DNA from: an uncultured Oscillospiraceae bacterium
GTDB taxonomy: Bacteria; Bacillota; Clostridia; Oscillospirales; Oscillospiraceae
Assembly (NCBI GenBank): GCA_910587395.1
Contig: CAJULJ010000001.1
Location: forward strand, 79,752-143,751
Direction of reading: 5' to 3'
Length of the DNA: 64,000 nucleotides
The translations under genes and the position numbers were made by a program. Of this stretch, positions 1-9,064 are shown in pieces (the first letter of the stretch is position 1; every line of letters starts with the position of its first letter). The notes beneath the pieces are model-generated. The model had not been told where the DNA came from and searched no databases. It saw nothing but the letters and a program-made list of their open reading frames with translations.

Positions 1-171
1 TTCGTCATGGGCCGGGAGGAAGCCGTCAGCTTCTGGCGCGCCCACCGGGACGAATGGGGTTTTGAGCTGATTCTGGTCGAGGAGGACGGCTCCGTGACCA
101 TTACGGCAGGACTGGAAGATAAATTTACGCTCAGCCAAAAAAACCGCACACTGGCCATCGCCCAGCCCTGA
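1..171 (+). CDS. FAD:protein FMN transferase (ApbE family), C-terminal fragment
   Basis: The reading frame is open from base 1 to a TGA at 169-171 and encodes the last 56 residues of a protein whose start lies outside the window. The pattern FVMG..., then 'LILVEEDGSVTITAGLEDKF', matches the end of ApbE proteins, where a final beta-hairpin precedes a 'GL..F' motif. ApbE enzymes attach FMN covalently to threonines of Rnf/Nqr subunits or extracytoplasmic flavoproteins. Only the tail is visible, so catalytic residues cannot be checked. A different flavin-transferase-like protein is possible. Confidence 0.62.
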   Translation, partial: FVMGREEAVSFWRAHRDEWGFELILVEEDGSVTITAGLEDKFTLSQKNRTLAIAQP

Positions 172-326
172 CCAGCCCACGCGCCGTAAGCCCCACCCAC
201 TCAGGCGCAGCCCACAGGGCCCGCCCCTCCCCAGTGCCCAGACACCGGCGGCAGCACAACTAGAAGCACCGGCGTCGAAAGCCCCACGCGTCGGAACAAT
301 CCCACCTAACACATCGTATCAAGCGT

Positions 327-457
327 CCCCCGTAAAGGGGGTTCTTAGGGGGGAAAATCCTGCGAGCAAGAGCGCGCCCTTGGCGCTCGCAGCCTCGCCG
401 GATTTTCTCCCCTAAGCGCTCTCTTTGGTTACTTTCTCTCGCGAGAGAGAAAGTAAC
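327..457. repeat. Composite palindromic repeat, copy 1
   Basis: This 131-bp element has a nested structure. Near its left end CTTAGGGGGGAAAATCC is mirrored by GGATTTTCTCCCCTAAG about 40 bp on. Its right edge is a near-perfect 30-bp palindrome (GTTACTTTCTCTC, then GAGAGAAAGTAAC). A second copy in inverted orientation lies at 55205-55331 with both parts conserved. It has no coding potential. It resembles BIME-like intergenic repeats. The flanking bases 172-326 and 458-490 hold nothing I can identify. Confidence 0.8.
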
Positions 458-490
458 ATTGGAAAGTTCATGAAAGTTTCACATTTCCAC

Positions 491-519
491 TTGACAGGAA
501 AGCGCAATGCCTTTACAAT
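491..519 (+). promoter_or_regulatory. Sigma-A promoter for rny
   Basis: TTGACA at 491-496, a 17-bp spacer and TACAAT at 514-519 form a near-consensus vegetative promoter. The next gene on this strand is rny, so the transcript would carry a leader of about 240 nt. Confidence 0.75.
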
Positions 520-763
520 AAGTAAGGATAATTTTGAAAAGCCGCCGTGCTTTTTCGCCGTTTTGAGCGTTTACGGCACCCTTTGGGTGTGTTTATATAG
601 TCTATCGAGTGCTTCATAGATTTTATTGACTCTCAAATAGTGCTGTTGCGCCCAATCAGCGGGCGGATTTTCAGTTATCGCGGTGCGTCTATTCACGCAT
701 CGCGTCTTATTTTGTTTATTTTTTTCCGAAAAATCTGAAGAAACAGGAGGTGTGGAACTCAAC
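520..763 (+). other. Long 5' leader of rny
   Basis: About 240 bases lie between the promoter and the rny start. They contain T-rich stretches and short stem-loops but no ORF with a ribosome binding site, no recognisable riboswitch and no clear terminator. A long untranslated leader on an RNase gene could allow autoregulation by cleavage, which is inference only. Confidence 0.4.
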
Positions 764-2323
764 ATGGAAGTGCCAGTCTACGTAACCGTAATCATCGCTG
801 TTGTGGCCGCTCTGGTCTGCCTCATCGCGGGCTTTGTCCTGGGCTACCAGCGGCGCAAAGCCGCCGCCGAACGGGAGATCGGCTCCGCCGAGGAGGAGGC
901 CCGCCGCATCATCAACGATGCCATCAAGAGCGCCGAGAGCAAAAAGCGTGAGGCCACCGTGGAGGCCAAGGAGGAAATCCTCAAGGCCCGCAGCGAGTTC
1001 GACAAGGAAGTCAAGGACCGCCGCAATGAGATTCAGCGCCAGGAGAACCGGATCAACTCCAAGGAGGAAAACCTGGACCGCAAGCTGGAGAACCTGGAGC
1101 GCAAGGAGGAAAACGTCAACGCCCGCATCGCCCATCTGGAGCAGGAGAAGGTGGAGCTGGACAGCCTGAAGGACAAGCAGCTGGAGCTGCTGGAGCAGAT
1201 CTCCGGCCTGACGGTGGAGGAGGCAAAGCGCTACCTCATCGACCAGCTGGAGGACGACGTGACCCACGAGCAGGCTTTGAAGCTCAAGGAAATCCAGGTT
1301 CGCTACAAGGAGGAGGCGGATACCTACGCCCGGGAGCAGATCGCCCTGGCCATCCAGCGCTGCGCCGCCGACCACGTGGCCGAGGCCACTGTGTCCGTGG
1401 TGCCCCTGCCCAACGATGAGATGAAGGGCCGTATCATCGGCCGGGAGGGCCGCAACATCCGCACCCTGGAAACCATGACCGGCGTGGACCTCATCATCGA
1501 CGACACCCCCGAGGCCATCACCGTGTCCTGCTTTGACCCGGTGCGCCGGGAGATCGCCCGGCTGGCCCTGGAAAAGCTCATCCTGGACGGCCGCATTCAC
1601 CCCACCCGCATTGAGGAGATGGTGGAAAAGGCCAAACGGGAGGTGGACGCCACTATCCGCGCCGAGGGCGAGCGGGCCGTGTTCGAGACCAACGTCCATG
1701 GGCTGAACCCGGAGCTGGTCAAGCTGCTGGGCCGCCAGCACTACCGCACCAGCTACGGCCAGAACGTGCTCAACCACTCCATTGAGGTGTCCCAGTTGGC
1801 GGGGCTGCTGGCCGCGGAGCTGGGGGTCAACGTGGCCGAGGCCAAGCGGGCCGGACTGCTCCACGATTTGGGCAAGTCCATCGACCACGAGGTGGAGGGC
1901 TCCCACGTGCAGATCGGCGTGGAGCTGGCCCGGAAGTACCGGGAGAGCGAAAACGTGATCCACGCCATCGAGGCCCACCACGGCGACGTGGAGGCCAAGA
2001 CCATCGTGGCCTGTCTGGTGCAGGCCGCCGACGCCATCTCCGCCGCCCGCCCCGGCGCCCGCAAGGAGAATGTGGAATACTACATCAAGCGGCTGGAGAA
2101 GCTGGAGGAGCTGACCTCCTCCTTCGCCGGGGTGGACAAGGCCTACGCCATCCAGGCGGGCCGCGAGGTGCGCATCATGGTCAATCCCGAGGCCATCAGC
2201 GAGGACCGCATGGTGCTGCTGGCCCGGGAGATCGCCAAGAAGATTGAGGACGAGCTGGAGTACCCCGGCCAGATCAAGGTGAACCTGATCCGGGAGACGA
2301 AGGCAATCGAATACGCAAAGTAA
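764..2323 (+). CDS. rny: Ribonuclease Y
   Basis: This 519-residue protein has the full RNase Y architecture. An N-terminal transmembrane helix spans about residues 5-25. A long charged coiled coil runs to about 200, a KH domain carries [10 protein letters not shown] near 222-231, and an HD domain has the catalytic His-Asp pair at 367-368 (LLHDLGKS). The enzyme is a membrane-anchored endoribonuclease that starts bulk mRNA decay. The start at 764 is chosen because AGGAGGTG at 745-752 precedes it; an upstream in-frame start at 683 would put extra residues before the membrane helix. It is followed by a terminator, so it is probably monocistronic. Confidence 0.96.
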   Translation: MEVPVYVTVIIAVVAALVCLIAGFVLGYQRRKAAAEREIGSAEEEARRIINDAIKSAESKKREATVEAKEEILKARSEFDKEVKDRRNEIQRQENRINSKEENLDRKLENLERKEENVNARIAHLEQEKVELDSLKDKQLELLEQISGLTVEEAKRYLIDQLEDDVTHEQALKLKEIQVRYKEEADTYAREQIALAIQRCAADHVAEATVSVVPLPNDEMKGRIIGREGRNIRTLETMTGVDLIIDDTPEAITVSCFDPVRREIARLALEKLILDGRIHPTRIEEMVEKAKREVDATIRAEGERAVFETNVHGLNPELVKLLGRQHYRTSYGQNVLNHSIEVSQLAGLLAAELGVNVAEAKRAGLLHDLGKSIDHEVEGSHVQIGVELARKYRESENVIHAIEAHHGDVEAKTIVACLVQAADAISAARPGARKENVEYYIKRLEKLEELTSSFAGVDKAYAIQAGREVRIMVNPEAISEDRMVLLAREIAKKIEDELEYPGQIKVNLIRETKAIEYAK

Positions 2324-2333
2324 AGCTTACCGC

Positions 2334-2364
2334 GCCGCCGCAGGTTTCTGCGGCGGCTCTTTTT
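2334..2364 (+). terminator. Intrinsic terminator after rny
   Basis: A 10-bp GC-rich stem (GCCGCCGCAG paired with CTGCGGCGGC) is followed by CTCTTTTTAT. Confidence 0.9.
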
Positions 2365-2478
2365 ATCATTCAGCAGTACATATGCAAATAATCTTGCATA
2401 AAAATGTATGTTTATCCGCCCCTTGTCCGTCAAAATGATGAAAACGCCAGAATATACAGGATTTTATAAAAATTCCCC

Positions 2479-2507
2479 TTGCATTCTTTTTGCATAACGT
2501 TTATAAT
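2479..2507 (+). promoter_or_regulatory. Promoter of the amino-acid ABC operon
   Basis: TTGCAT at 2479-2484, 17-bp spacer, TATAAT at 2502-2507. Confidence 0.75.
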
Positions 2508-2513
2508 CAACCT

Positions 2514-2540
2514 CACGAAAAAGGGGTCCCCTTTTTCGTG
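2514..2540. promoter_or_regulatory. Perfect palindrome at the transcription start of the ABC operon
   Basis: CACGAAAAAGGGG and its exact complement CCCCTTTTTCGTG flank a single T. The palindrome begins about 7 bp after the -10 box, so it covers the predicted +1. It is either a repressor operator or a 5'-end mRNA hairpin. No T-tract follows, so it is not a terminator. Confidence 0.6.
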
Positions 2541-2604
2541 CCGCAGGGGAGCGCTGCGGGGCGTCGGGCCCCTGCCTCCCATCCGCAGACTTTTATGGAG
2601 ATGA

Positions 2605-3465
2605 ATGAAAATGAAAACAATGAAAAAACTGACGGCCCTGCTGCTGGCCCTATGCATGGCGCTGGCCCTGTGCGCCTGCTCCAGCGGGGACAGCACCCCC
2701 ACTCCCTCTGCCGCGCCCTCCGAGGCCGGTGAGCCTTCCGCCGCTCCCTCCGCGGAAGCCTCCGAGCCCGCCCAGGGCGGCGCTGCCTTCACCACCGTGG
2801 AGGAGGGCAAGCTCACCATGTCCACCAACGCCGCGTTCCCTCCCTATGAGATGACCACCGACAGCGGCGACTTTGAGGGCATCGACGTGGAAATCGCCGC
2901 CGCCATTGCCGAAAAGCTGGGCCTGGAGCTGGACATCCTGGACACCGACTTTGATTCCGCCCTGCTGGCCGTCAACCAGGGCAAAAGCGACATGGTGATG
3001 GCCGGCGTGTCCGTCACCGACGACCGCCTGCTGGTGATGGACTTCTCCGACACCTACGCCACCGGCATCCAGGTGGTTATCGTCAAGGAGGGCTCCGACG
3101 TCACCCTGGACAACCTGGGCGAGAAGATGATCGGCGTGCAGAAGGGTACCACCGGCTGGCAGTACTGCACCGACGACTACGGTGAGGAGCACGTCACCGC
3201 CTATGACAACGGCCTGACCGCCGTCCAGGCGCTGGTCAGCGGCAAGGTGGACTGCGTGGTCATCGACAACGCCCCCGCCCAGGAGTTTGTGAAGGCCAAC
3301 GACGGCCTCACCATCCTGGACACCGAGTATGCCAACGAGGACTACTCCATCGGCGTGGACAAGGGCAACACCGCCCTGCTGGACGCCATCAACGGCGCGC
3401 TGAAGGAACTGATTGCCGACGGCACCGTGCAGCAGATTATCGACAAGTACATTCCCGCGAATTAA
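2605..3465 (+). CDS. Polar amino-acid ABC transporter, substrate-binding lipoprotein
   Basis: This 286-residue family-3 solute-binding protein has a lipoprotein signal with lipobox LCAC (Cys25). A Ser/Ala/Pro-rich linker to about residue 55 tethers it to the membrane. The mature part begins with the typical 'FPPYEM...FEGIDVEIA' and contains 'KSDMVMAGVSVTDDR', as in cystine, glutamine and arginine binding proteins. In-frame ATGs occur at 2605, 2611 and 2620; GGAG at 2597-2600 best suits 2605 or 2611. It is first in an operon with permease and ATPase genes. Substrate specificity cannot be read from sequence. Confidence 0.93.
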   Translation: MKMKTMKKLTALLLALCMALALCACSSGDSTPTPSAAPSEAGEPSAAPSAEASEPAQGGAAFTTVEEGKLTMSTNAAFPPYEMTTDSGDFEGIDVEIAAAIAEKLGLELDILDTDFDSALLAVNQGKSDMVMAGVSVTDDRLLVMDFSDTYATGIQVVIVKEGSDVTLDNLGEKMIGVQKGTTGWQYCTDDYGEEHVTAYDNGLTAVQALVSGKVDCVVIDNAPAQEFVKANDGLTILDTEYANEDYSIGVDKGNTALLDAINGALKELIADGTVQQIIDKYIPAN

Positions 3466-3477
3466 CCTTGCGGTTGG

Positions 3478-3509
3478 GGGAAAGGGGCGGCTGACACCGC
3501 CCTTTTCCC
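3478..3509 (+). promoter_or_regulatory. Intercistronic hairpin after the binding-protein gene
   Basis: GGGAAAGGGGCGG pairs with CCGCCCTTTTCCC across a 6-nt loop, and no T-run follows. Such hairpins typically protect the binding-protein mRNA from 3' decay and lower expression of the downstream permease and ATPase. Confidence 0.6.
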
Positions 3510-3544
3510 GCATATCCCATTATCTTAGAGAGAGGTGAGCGCCA

Positions 3545-4330
3545 GTGCAGTGGGCGGACTATTACGCGCAGTGGAAGACAATCATGCAGGGCGGCGGCGA
3601 CGTGACCTTCTGGCAGGAGTTTTTCGTCAAGTTCTATCAGGCGTTTATCGAGGCCGACCGCTGGAAGCAGTATCTGAACGGCGTGGGCACCACCCTGCTG
3701 GTCACCGCCGTCGCCCTGTGCATCGGCGTGGTGCTGGGGATGCTGGTGGCGGTGGTGCGCACCGCCTACGACCAGCAGCGGCCCGGGCAGGGCCTCACCC
3801 CGGGCAGGGTGCTGCTGTGGCCGCTGAACCTGGTTTGCCGGGTGTATACCACCGTGATCCGGGGCACGCCTATGATGGTGCAGCTCATGATTATGGGCTT
3901 TGTCATTTTTAAAAGCAGCCGGAACCTGACCATGGTGGGCGCGCTGACCCTGGGCATCAACTCCGGGGCCTATGTGTCCGAGATTGTCCGGGGCGGGCTG
4001 ATGTCCCTGGACCCCGGCCAGATGGAGGCGGGGCGCTCTCTGGGCTTGAATTACATACAGACCATGCGCTTTATCGTCATACCCCAGGCGTTCAAGGCCA
4101 TCCTGCCCGCCCTGGGCAACGAGTTTATCATCCTGCTCAAGGACACCTCCCTGCTCAACGTCATCGGCGGCAAGGAGCTGGTGTACGCCGCCAACGGCAT
4201 CATGAACCGCACCTGGGAGCAGATGTTCCCCCTGATGGGGGTAGCCCTGATCTATCTGGTGCTGGTCATGATCTTCACCTGGCTCCAGGGCAGGCTGGAA
4301 AGGAGGCTGCGCCAAAGTGATCGACGCTGA
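3545..4330 (+). CDS. Polar amino-acid ABC transporter permease
   Basis: This 261-residue membrane protein is of the HisM/GlnP family. A long N-terminal region precedes helices around 50-75, 100-125 and 220-245. The EAA loop '[14 protein letters not shown]' lies around residues 160-175, followed by '[10 protein letters not shown]'; this loop contacts the ATPase. The start is GTG at 3545 behind AGAGAGGTGAG. Only one permease gene is present, so it presumably forms a homodimer. Confidence 0.92.
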   Translation: MQWADYYAQWKTIMQGGGDVTFWQEFFVKFYQAFIEADRWKQYLNGVGTTLLVTAVALCIGVVLGMLVAVVRTAYDQQRPGQGLTPGRVLLWPLNLVCRVYTTVIRGTPMMVQLMIMGFVIFKSSRNLTMVGALTLGINSGAYVSEIVRGGLMSLDPGQMEAGRSLGLNYIQTMRFIVIPQAFKAILPALGNEFIILLKDTSLLNVIGGKELVYAANGIMNRTWEQMFPLMGVALIYLVLVMIFTWLQGRLERRLRQSDRR

Positions 4331-4392
4331 ACGGCGGTTTATCCGCCCCTTGTCCGCTTTGCGGCACGGCCCCCGGGGAAGGAGGAACTGAC

Positions 4393-5115
4393 ATGATAGA
4401 CGTACAAAACCTGTCCAAGTCCTTCGGGGACCATCTGGTGCTGGACAACATCTCCGAGCATATCCACCCGGGGGAAAAGGTGGTGGTCATCGGGCCGTCC
4501 GGCTCGGGCAAGTCCACCTTCCTGCGCTGCCTCAACCTGCTGGAGACGCCCACCTCCGGCTCCATCGCCTTCGAGGGAAAAGAGATCACCGACCCCAAGG
4601 CCGACATCAACGCCATCCGCCGCCAGATGGGCATGGTGTTCCAGCACTTCAACCTGTTCCCCAACATGACCATCCGGAAGAATATCACCCTGGCCCCGGT
4701 GCAGACCAAGCTCATGGGCCAGGCCGAGGCGGACGACACCGCCACCGCCCTGCTCAGGCGGGTGAACCTGGAGGAGAAGGCGGACGCCTACCCCGCCCAG
4801 CTCTCCGGCGGGCAGAAGCAGCGCATCGCCATCGTCCGGGCCCTGGCCATGAAGCCAAAGCTGATGCTGTTTGACGAGCCTACCTCCGCCCTGGACCCCG
4901 AGATGGTGGGCGAGGTGCTGGAGGTTATGAAGGAGCTGGCCCAGGAGGGCATGACCATGGTGGTGGTCACCCACGAGATGGGCTTTGCCCGGGAGGTGGG
5001 CACCCGGGTCCTCTTCATGGACCAAGGGCACATTCTGGAGCAGGACGAGCCCCGCGCCTTTTTCGACCACCCCAAGGAGCCGCGCACCATCGAATTTTTG
5101 TCCAAGGTGCTCTAA
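4393..5115 (+). CDS. Polar amino-acid ABC transporter ATP-binding protein
   Basis: This 240-residue ABC ATPase is of the GlnQ/HisP type. Walker [10 protein letters not shown] lies near residue 35, the Q-loop at '[12 protein letters not shown]', the signature LSGGQKQR near 136, and Walker B LMLFDEP with '[13 protein letters not shown]' near 158. The H-loop '[12 protein letters not shown]' is family-typical. AAGGAGGA precedes the ATG. It energises uptake through the upstream permease. Confidence 0.95.
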   Translation: MIDVQNLSKSFGDHLVLDNISEHIHPGEKVVVIGPSGSGKSTFLRCLNLLETPTSGSIAFEGKEITDPKADINAIRRQMGMVFQHFNLFPNMTIRKNITLAPVQTKLMGQAEADDTATALLRRVNLEEKADAYPAQLSGGQKQRIAIVRALAMKPKLMLFDEPTSALDPEMVGEVLEVMKELAQEGMTMVVVTHEMGFAREVGTRVLFMDQGHILEQDEPRAFFDHPKEPRTIEFLSKVL

Positions 5116-5126
5116 CTTGATTTGTT

Positions 5127-5157
5127 AAAACCGCCCGGTTCTTCCGGGCGGTTTTTA
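5127..5157 (+). terminator. Terminator of the amino-acid ABC operon
   Basis: AAACCGCCCGG pairs with CCGGGCGGTTT, followed by TTTAT. Confidence 0.9.
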
Positions 5158-5170
5158 TGCAATCTCCCAA

Positions 5171-5199
5171 TTGCGCTTTTTGCCAGCTTCTGGTATCAT
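5171..5199 (+). promoter_or_regulatory. Promoter of the uraA leader
   Basis: TTGCGC at 5171-5176, 17-bp spacer, TATCAT at 5194-5199. Transcription would begin about 20 nt before the leader ORF. Confidence 0.65.
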
Positions 5200-5226
5200 A
5201 GACCGAACGCAAAAGGAGGGGACGAT

Positions 5227-5289
5227 ATGCGCAAGCCGCTGTTTGCCGGGACGCTGGTTCAGCGGGCGTATCATTTCCGTTTTTCCTGA
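5227..5289 (+). CDS. Putative 20-residue leader peptide of uraA
   Basis: An ATG at 5227 sits 6 nt behind a strong AAAGGAGGGG site and opens a 20-codon ORF (MRKPLFAGTL..., ending RFS) that stops at 5287-5289. The last codons are T-rich (TTTCCGTTTTTCC). The stop lies 4 nt before the 5' arm of a terminator hairpin. This is the geometry of pyrBI-type attenuation in enterobacteria, where coupled translation of the leader blocks the terminator. Codon content shows no run of one amino acid, so classical amino-acid attenuation is unlikely. It is too short to confirm by similarity. Confidence 0.5.
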   Translation: MRKPLFAGTLVQRAYHFRFS

Positions 5290-5293
5290 GTAG

Positions 5294-5326
5294 GGCATCC
5301 GCCGTTGGGCGGTTGCCTCTTTTTTT
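5294..5326 (+). terminator. Attenuator terminator upstream of uraA
   Basis: GGCATCCGCC pairs with GGCGGTTGCC (one mismatch) across GTTG and is followed by TCTTTTTTT. It lies between the promoter and uraA, so it must be read through for uraA expression. Confidence 0.75.
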
Positions 5327-5355
5327 GCGCAAACTAAGGAAAAGGGAGAGAGAGT

Positions 5356-6747
5356 ATGAACAATCAAGAACCCATCCGCGACGCCCGCACGCTGGGGATG
5401 CCCAAGATGCTCGTCCTGGGCCTCCAGCACATGTTCGCCATGTTCGGGGCCACCGTGCTGGTGCCCATCCTGGTGAACAACTACGGCTTGCCCCTGTCCA
5501 TCCAGACCACCCTGTTTTTTGCCGGGATCGGCACCCTGTTCTTCCATGTCTGCACCCGCTTGAAGGTGCCCGCCTTCCTGGGCTCCTCCTTCGCCTTCCT
5601 GGGCGGCTTTGAGGCTGTGTCCAAGCTGGATTCCGGCAAGTACGCCGCCATGGAGGCGTCGGAAAAGCTGCAATACGCCTGCGGCGGCATTGTGGTGGCC
5701 GGCCTGCTGTACGTCCTCCTGGCCGGCGTCATCAAGCTGGTGGGGGTGAAGAAGGTGATGCGCTTCCTGCCCCCGGTGGTCACCGGGCCCATCATCATCC
5801 TCATCGGCCTGAACCTGGCGCCCTCCGCCGTCAACAACGCCAAGACCTGCTGGTGGCTGGCCCTGGTGGCCATGGCCATCATCGTGGCGGCCAATATCTG
5901 GGGCAAGGGCATGATTAAAATCATCCCCATCCTGCTGGGCGTGGTGGGCTCTTACGTGGTGGCCGTCATCGCCAACGCCTTGGGCGCCACGGTTTGGAGC
6001 TTTACCGCCGACGGCCCTGTGGCCGTGCCCATGATCGACTTCACCTCCGTGGCCTCCGCCGGACCCATCGGCCTCCAGCCCTTCTTCACCGATTTCGGCG
6101 GCTCCATCGCCAAGTTTGACCTGACCTCCATCCTGGTCATGGCCCCCATCGCCATCGCCGCCATGATGGAGCACATCGGCGACATGTCCGCCATCTCCGC
6201 CACCGTGGGGGAGAATTTCATCGAGGACCCCGGCCTGCACCGCACCCTCATCGGCGACGGCGTCGCCACCTCCCTGTCCGCCATCTTCGGCGGCCCCGCC
6301 AACACCACTTACGGCGAAAACACCGGCGTTCTGGTGCTCTCCCGGGTGTACGACCCCAAGGTGATCCGGCTGGCGGCGGTTTACGCGCTGGTCCTGTCCT
6401 TCAGCCCCATGTTCGCCGCCGTGGTCAACTCCATGCCCGCCGCCATCGTGGGCGGGGTGAGCTTCATCCTGTACGGCATGATCTCCGCCATCGGCGTGCG
6501 CAACGTGGTGGAGAACCGGGTAGATTTCACCAACTCCCGGAACCTCATCATTGCCGCCGTCATTCTGGTGTGCGGCCTGGGCTTCACCGGGGGGCTGACC
6601 TTTGAGGTGGGCGGCGCGTCCATCACCCTGACCGCCCTGGCCATCGCCGCCATCGCGGGCATTGTGCTGAACGCCGTCCTCCCCGGTAAGGACTATGAGT
6701 TCGGCGTCAACGACTCCGGCGACCAGAACCGCGGCATCCACCCATAA
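5356..6747 (+). CDS. uraA: Uracil permease (NCS2 family, UraA-like)
   Basis: This 463-residue polytopic membrane protein of the nucleobase:cation symporter-2 family has about 14 hydrophobic segments. Family landmarks are 'GLQHMFAMFGATVLVP' near residue 20, 'PAFLGSSFAFLGG' near 75, and 'GGPANTTYGENTGV' near 315, the UraA substrate/proton motif. UraA imports uracil with a proton. The preceding leader ORF and terminator point to control by pyrimidine supply. Xanthine/uracil permease is the alternative name, but the NTTYGEN motif favours uracil. Confidence 0.9.
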   Translation: MNNQEPIRDARTLGMPKMLVLGLQHMFAMFGATVLVPILVNNYGLPLSIQTTLFFAGIGTLFFHVCTRLKVPAFLGSSFAFLGGFEAVSKLDSGKYAAMEASEKLQYACGGIVVAGLLYVLLAGVIKLVGVKKVMRFLPPVVTGPIIILIGLNLAPSAVNNAKTCWWLALVAMAIIVAANIWGKGMIKIIPILLGVVGSYVVAVIANALGATVWSFTADGPVAVPMIDFTSVASAGPIGLQPFFTDFGGSIAKFDLTSILVMAPIAIAAMMEHIGDMSAISATVGENFIEDPGLHRTLIGDGVATSLSAIFGGPANTTYGENTGVLVLSRVYDPKVIRLAAVYALVLSFSPMFAAVVNSMPAAIVGGVSFILYGMISAIGVRNVVENRVDFTNSRNLIIAAVILVCGLGFTGGLTFEVGGASITLTALAIAAIAGIVLNAVLPGKDYEFGVNDSGDQNRGIHP

Positions 6748-6960
6748 CGTTTTATTTGGCAAAGCTGGGCGCGCTTGCCGCACAGAGCGGAATAGATTTC
6801 GTTCCACCGCCGCTTCCCCTGCTCTGTGACCTCCATGGATGGCTCTCCTCCAATTGAGCCGTACTACCAGCACAGGGGGCAACGGACGGGAAATCAATGA
6901 AAAAATGGTGCGTGTTCCCTTCACATTTGGCCATTTTTGTAATAATCTTTCAAATACTGC

Positions 6961-6989
6961 TTGCGCTGCGCCCTGTGCCATTGTATACT
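6961..6989 (+). promoter_or_regulatory. Promoter of the hydroxyacyl-CoA dehydrogenase-like gene
   Basis: TTGCGC at 6961-6966, 17-bp spacer, TATACT at 6984-6989, 32 bp before the ATG. The rest of the 6748-7021 gap shows no supported gene. Confidence 0.6.
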
Positions 6990-7021
6990 TTTTGCATCAT
7001 TCCAAAAATGGGGGAAATTTT

Positions 7022-7966
7022 ATGTACAAAAACATTGTTGTGGCGGGCGGCGGCGTGCTGGGCAGTCAGATCGCCTTCCAGGCGGCCTATTGCGGCTTCG
7101 ACGTAACCATCTGGCTGCGCAGCGAGGGCAGCATCGGCCGCACTCAGCCCAAGCTGGACCACCTGAAGCAGGTCTATCTGGACACCATTGAGAAGATGTC
7201 CGCCCCCGAGGGCAGGAGCCCCATGGTGTGGGCCCGGGGCATTGCAGCGGCGGATGCCTTTGACAAGGACGCCTGCATTGCCCAGGTCAACCGGGCCTAT
7301 GAGGGCCTCAAGCTGGAGCTCGACATGGCCAAGGCTGTGGCAGACGCGGATCTGGTCATCGAGTCCATGGCGGAGAACCCGGCGGAGAAGACGGCGTTCT
7401 ACCAGAAGCTGGCGGCCCTCCTGCCCGAGAAAACAGTGATTGTCACCAACTCCTCCACCCTCCTGCCCTCCATGTTCGCCGGTGCCACGGGCAGGCCGGA
7501 AAAATTCCTGTCCCTCCACTTCGCCAACTCCATCTGGTTCAACAACATGACCGAGGTCATGGCCCAGGCCCAGACCGACCCCAGGTATTTCGATGAGGTC
7601 TTGGAGTTCGCCGCCCAGATCCGCATGATCCCCCTGCCGGTGCGCAAGGAACAGCCAGGGTATCTGCTCAACTCCATGCTGGTGCCCCTGCTGTTCTCCG
7701 GCATGGACTTGTACGTCAACGGCGTGTCCGATCCCCAGAGCATCGACATGGCCTGGCGGCTGGGCACCGGCTCTCCCAAGGGGCCCTTCCAGATCCTGGA
7801 CACAGTGGGGCTGACCACGGCGTACAACATCGTGACCATGTACCTGAAGGCGCCCGCCTCCGCCGCGCCCTACAATTTCCAGGGCATGGCGGCAATGCTC
7901 AAGGAGCACATCGACGCGGGCAAGCTGGGCATGGCCTCCGGCGAGGGCTTCTACAAGTACAACTGA
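7022..7966 (+). CDS. 3-hydroxyacyl-CoA dehydrogenase-family protein
   Basis: This 314-residue protein has an N-terminal Rossmann fold (VVAGGGVLGSQIA, residues 6-18) and acidic-patch motif 'DADLVIESMAENPAEK'. 'LSLHFAN' and 'MTEVM' match the catalytic His and Glu of the family, and the C-terminal half carries 'GTGSPKGPFQILDTVGL'. Such enzymes interconvert 3-hydroxyacyl-CoA and 3-oxoacyl-CoA with NAD. The start at 7022 follows directly on its promoter; the frame is open upstream, but the promoter position excludes earlier starts. It faces a decayed cluster of CoA-metabolism genes and may be the intact survivor of that pathway. The substrate is unknown. Confidence 0.85.
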   Translation: MYKNIVVAGGGVLGSQIAFQAAYCGFDVTIWLRSEGSIGRTQPKLDHLKQVYLDTIEKMSAPEGRSPMVWARGIAAADAFDKDACIAQVNRAYEGLKLELDMAKAVADADLVIESMAENPAEKTAFYQKLAALLPEKTVIVTNSSTLLPSMFAGATGRPEKFLSLHFANSIWFNNMTEVMAQAQTDPRYFDEVLEFAAQIRMIPLPVRKEQPGYLLNSMLVPLLFSGMDLYVNGVSDPQSIDMAWRLGTGSPKGPFQILDTVGLTTAYNIVTMYLKAPASAAPYNFQGMAAMLKEHIDAGKLGMASGEGFYKYN

Positions 7967-7970
7967 GGAT

Positions 7971-8006
7971 ACGGGCGGAGGACAGCTGGCGCTGCCCTCC
8001 GCCCGT
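7971..8006 (+). terminator. Hairpin after the dehydrogenase-like gene
   Basis: ACGGGCGGAGG pairs with CCTCCGCCCGT immediately after the stop codon. The following bases are ACTGTACGT, so the terminator lacks a good T-tract. Nothing else is identifiable in 8007-8137. Confidence 0.5.
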
Positions 8007-8137
8007 ACTGTACGTATGCGTTTGAGTGTGGAGCCTGGAAGGACAACGCTATGCTCAATCGGTATGGATGCTGAATTTTTTTGATCCCCTCGCCGCACCC
8101 ATCCACCAGGCTCGGGTCTGAATGGAACAGGTATCTA

Positions 8138-9059
8138 TCAGGAAATGGCCCCCTCGTTCCGCATGCTTTCCAGCTGGGAGTCCGTGAACCCGACACTTTT
8201 TAGAACCTCGTCTGTGTGCTGTCCCTTTTCCGGGGGCATACGCCGCACACTTCCAGGGATCCCGCTCATTTTGATGGGTATCCCCTTATCCTTGAATTTG
8301 ATGCCCCGGTATTCCAGATCAAGGACCATCTCCCGATGAAGAATCTGTGGGTCCCGCATGACCTCGCTGACCTTGAGAATGGGGGGAATAGAGCTGGCCG
8401 TGTTCGTTGAAAATCCGCTCAATCTCCTCCCGCGTGTGTTGGGAGGCCCAATCCTGGATGATGTCATGCAGCTCCTCCACGTGGGCCCACCGCTGTCCGG
8501 CGGTGGCATACTCGGGGTCCGCGCCCAGGTCCGGGCGGCCGATGGCCTGGGCGAAGGGCGCCCAATTGGACGCAGAGGCGTTCCCAAGCTGACAGAAGCC
8601 GTCTTTCGCCTGGAAGGTGTCGTAGGGATAATCCGCCAGGTCCCGGTTGCCGACGCGCTCCGGCTCCTCCCCCAGTACAGGCACCTGTGCAAATCCATGC
8701 TGTAACAGGGCCACAAGAGAATCCACCATGGCAACGTCGATGTATTGCCCTTCTCCCGTGCGTTCATGGTGAAACAGAGCAAACATGATCCCCTGGACCA
8801 GAAACATCCCGGCCACGCTGTCGCCAAAGGCCACGCCTGATGCGGTTGGCAGCCCCTTGGGCCAGCCGGTAAGGTACATCAGACCGCTCTGCGCCTCCGC
8901 CAAATTGGAAAAGGCGCCTTTTGTGGCATAGGGTCCGGTCTGCCCGTAGCCTGAGAGCGAAGCCATGATAATGTCGGGCTTGACGGCCTTCATGGCTTCA
9001 TAGTCAATCCCCAGCTTTTTGGCCACGCCCGGGCGGAAGTTTTCCACCACCACATCGTT
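8138..9059 (-). pseudogene. CaiB/BaiF family III CoA-transferase, truncated and frameshifted
   Basis: The minus strand encodes family III CoA-transferase sequence from 'NDVVVENFRPGVAKKLG' through 'GGQ'-region equivalents ('GAFSNLAEAQSGLMYLTG') to 'ASNWAPFAQAIGRPDL'. Near 8395, around a CCCCCC run, the frame shifts; the C-terminal part continues in another frame ('PPILKVSEVMRDPQ', ending 'LESMRNEGAIS'). The first ~80 residues expected for this family, including the N-terminal nucleotide-binding part, are missing. The sequence instead abuts the tail of the next pseudogene. Both lesions make an active enzyme improbable. Confidence 0.85.
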
Positions 9060-9064
9060 CCGTT

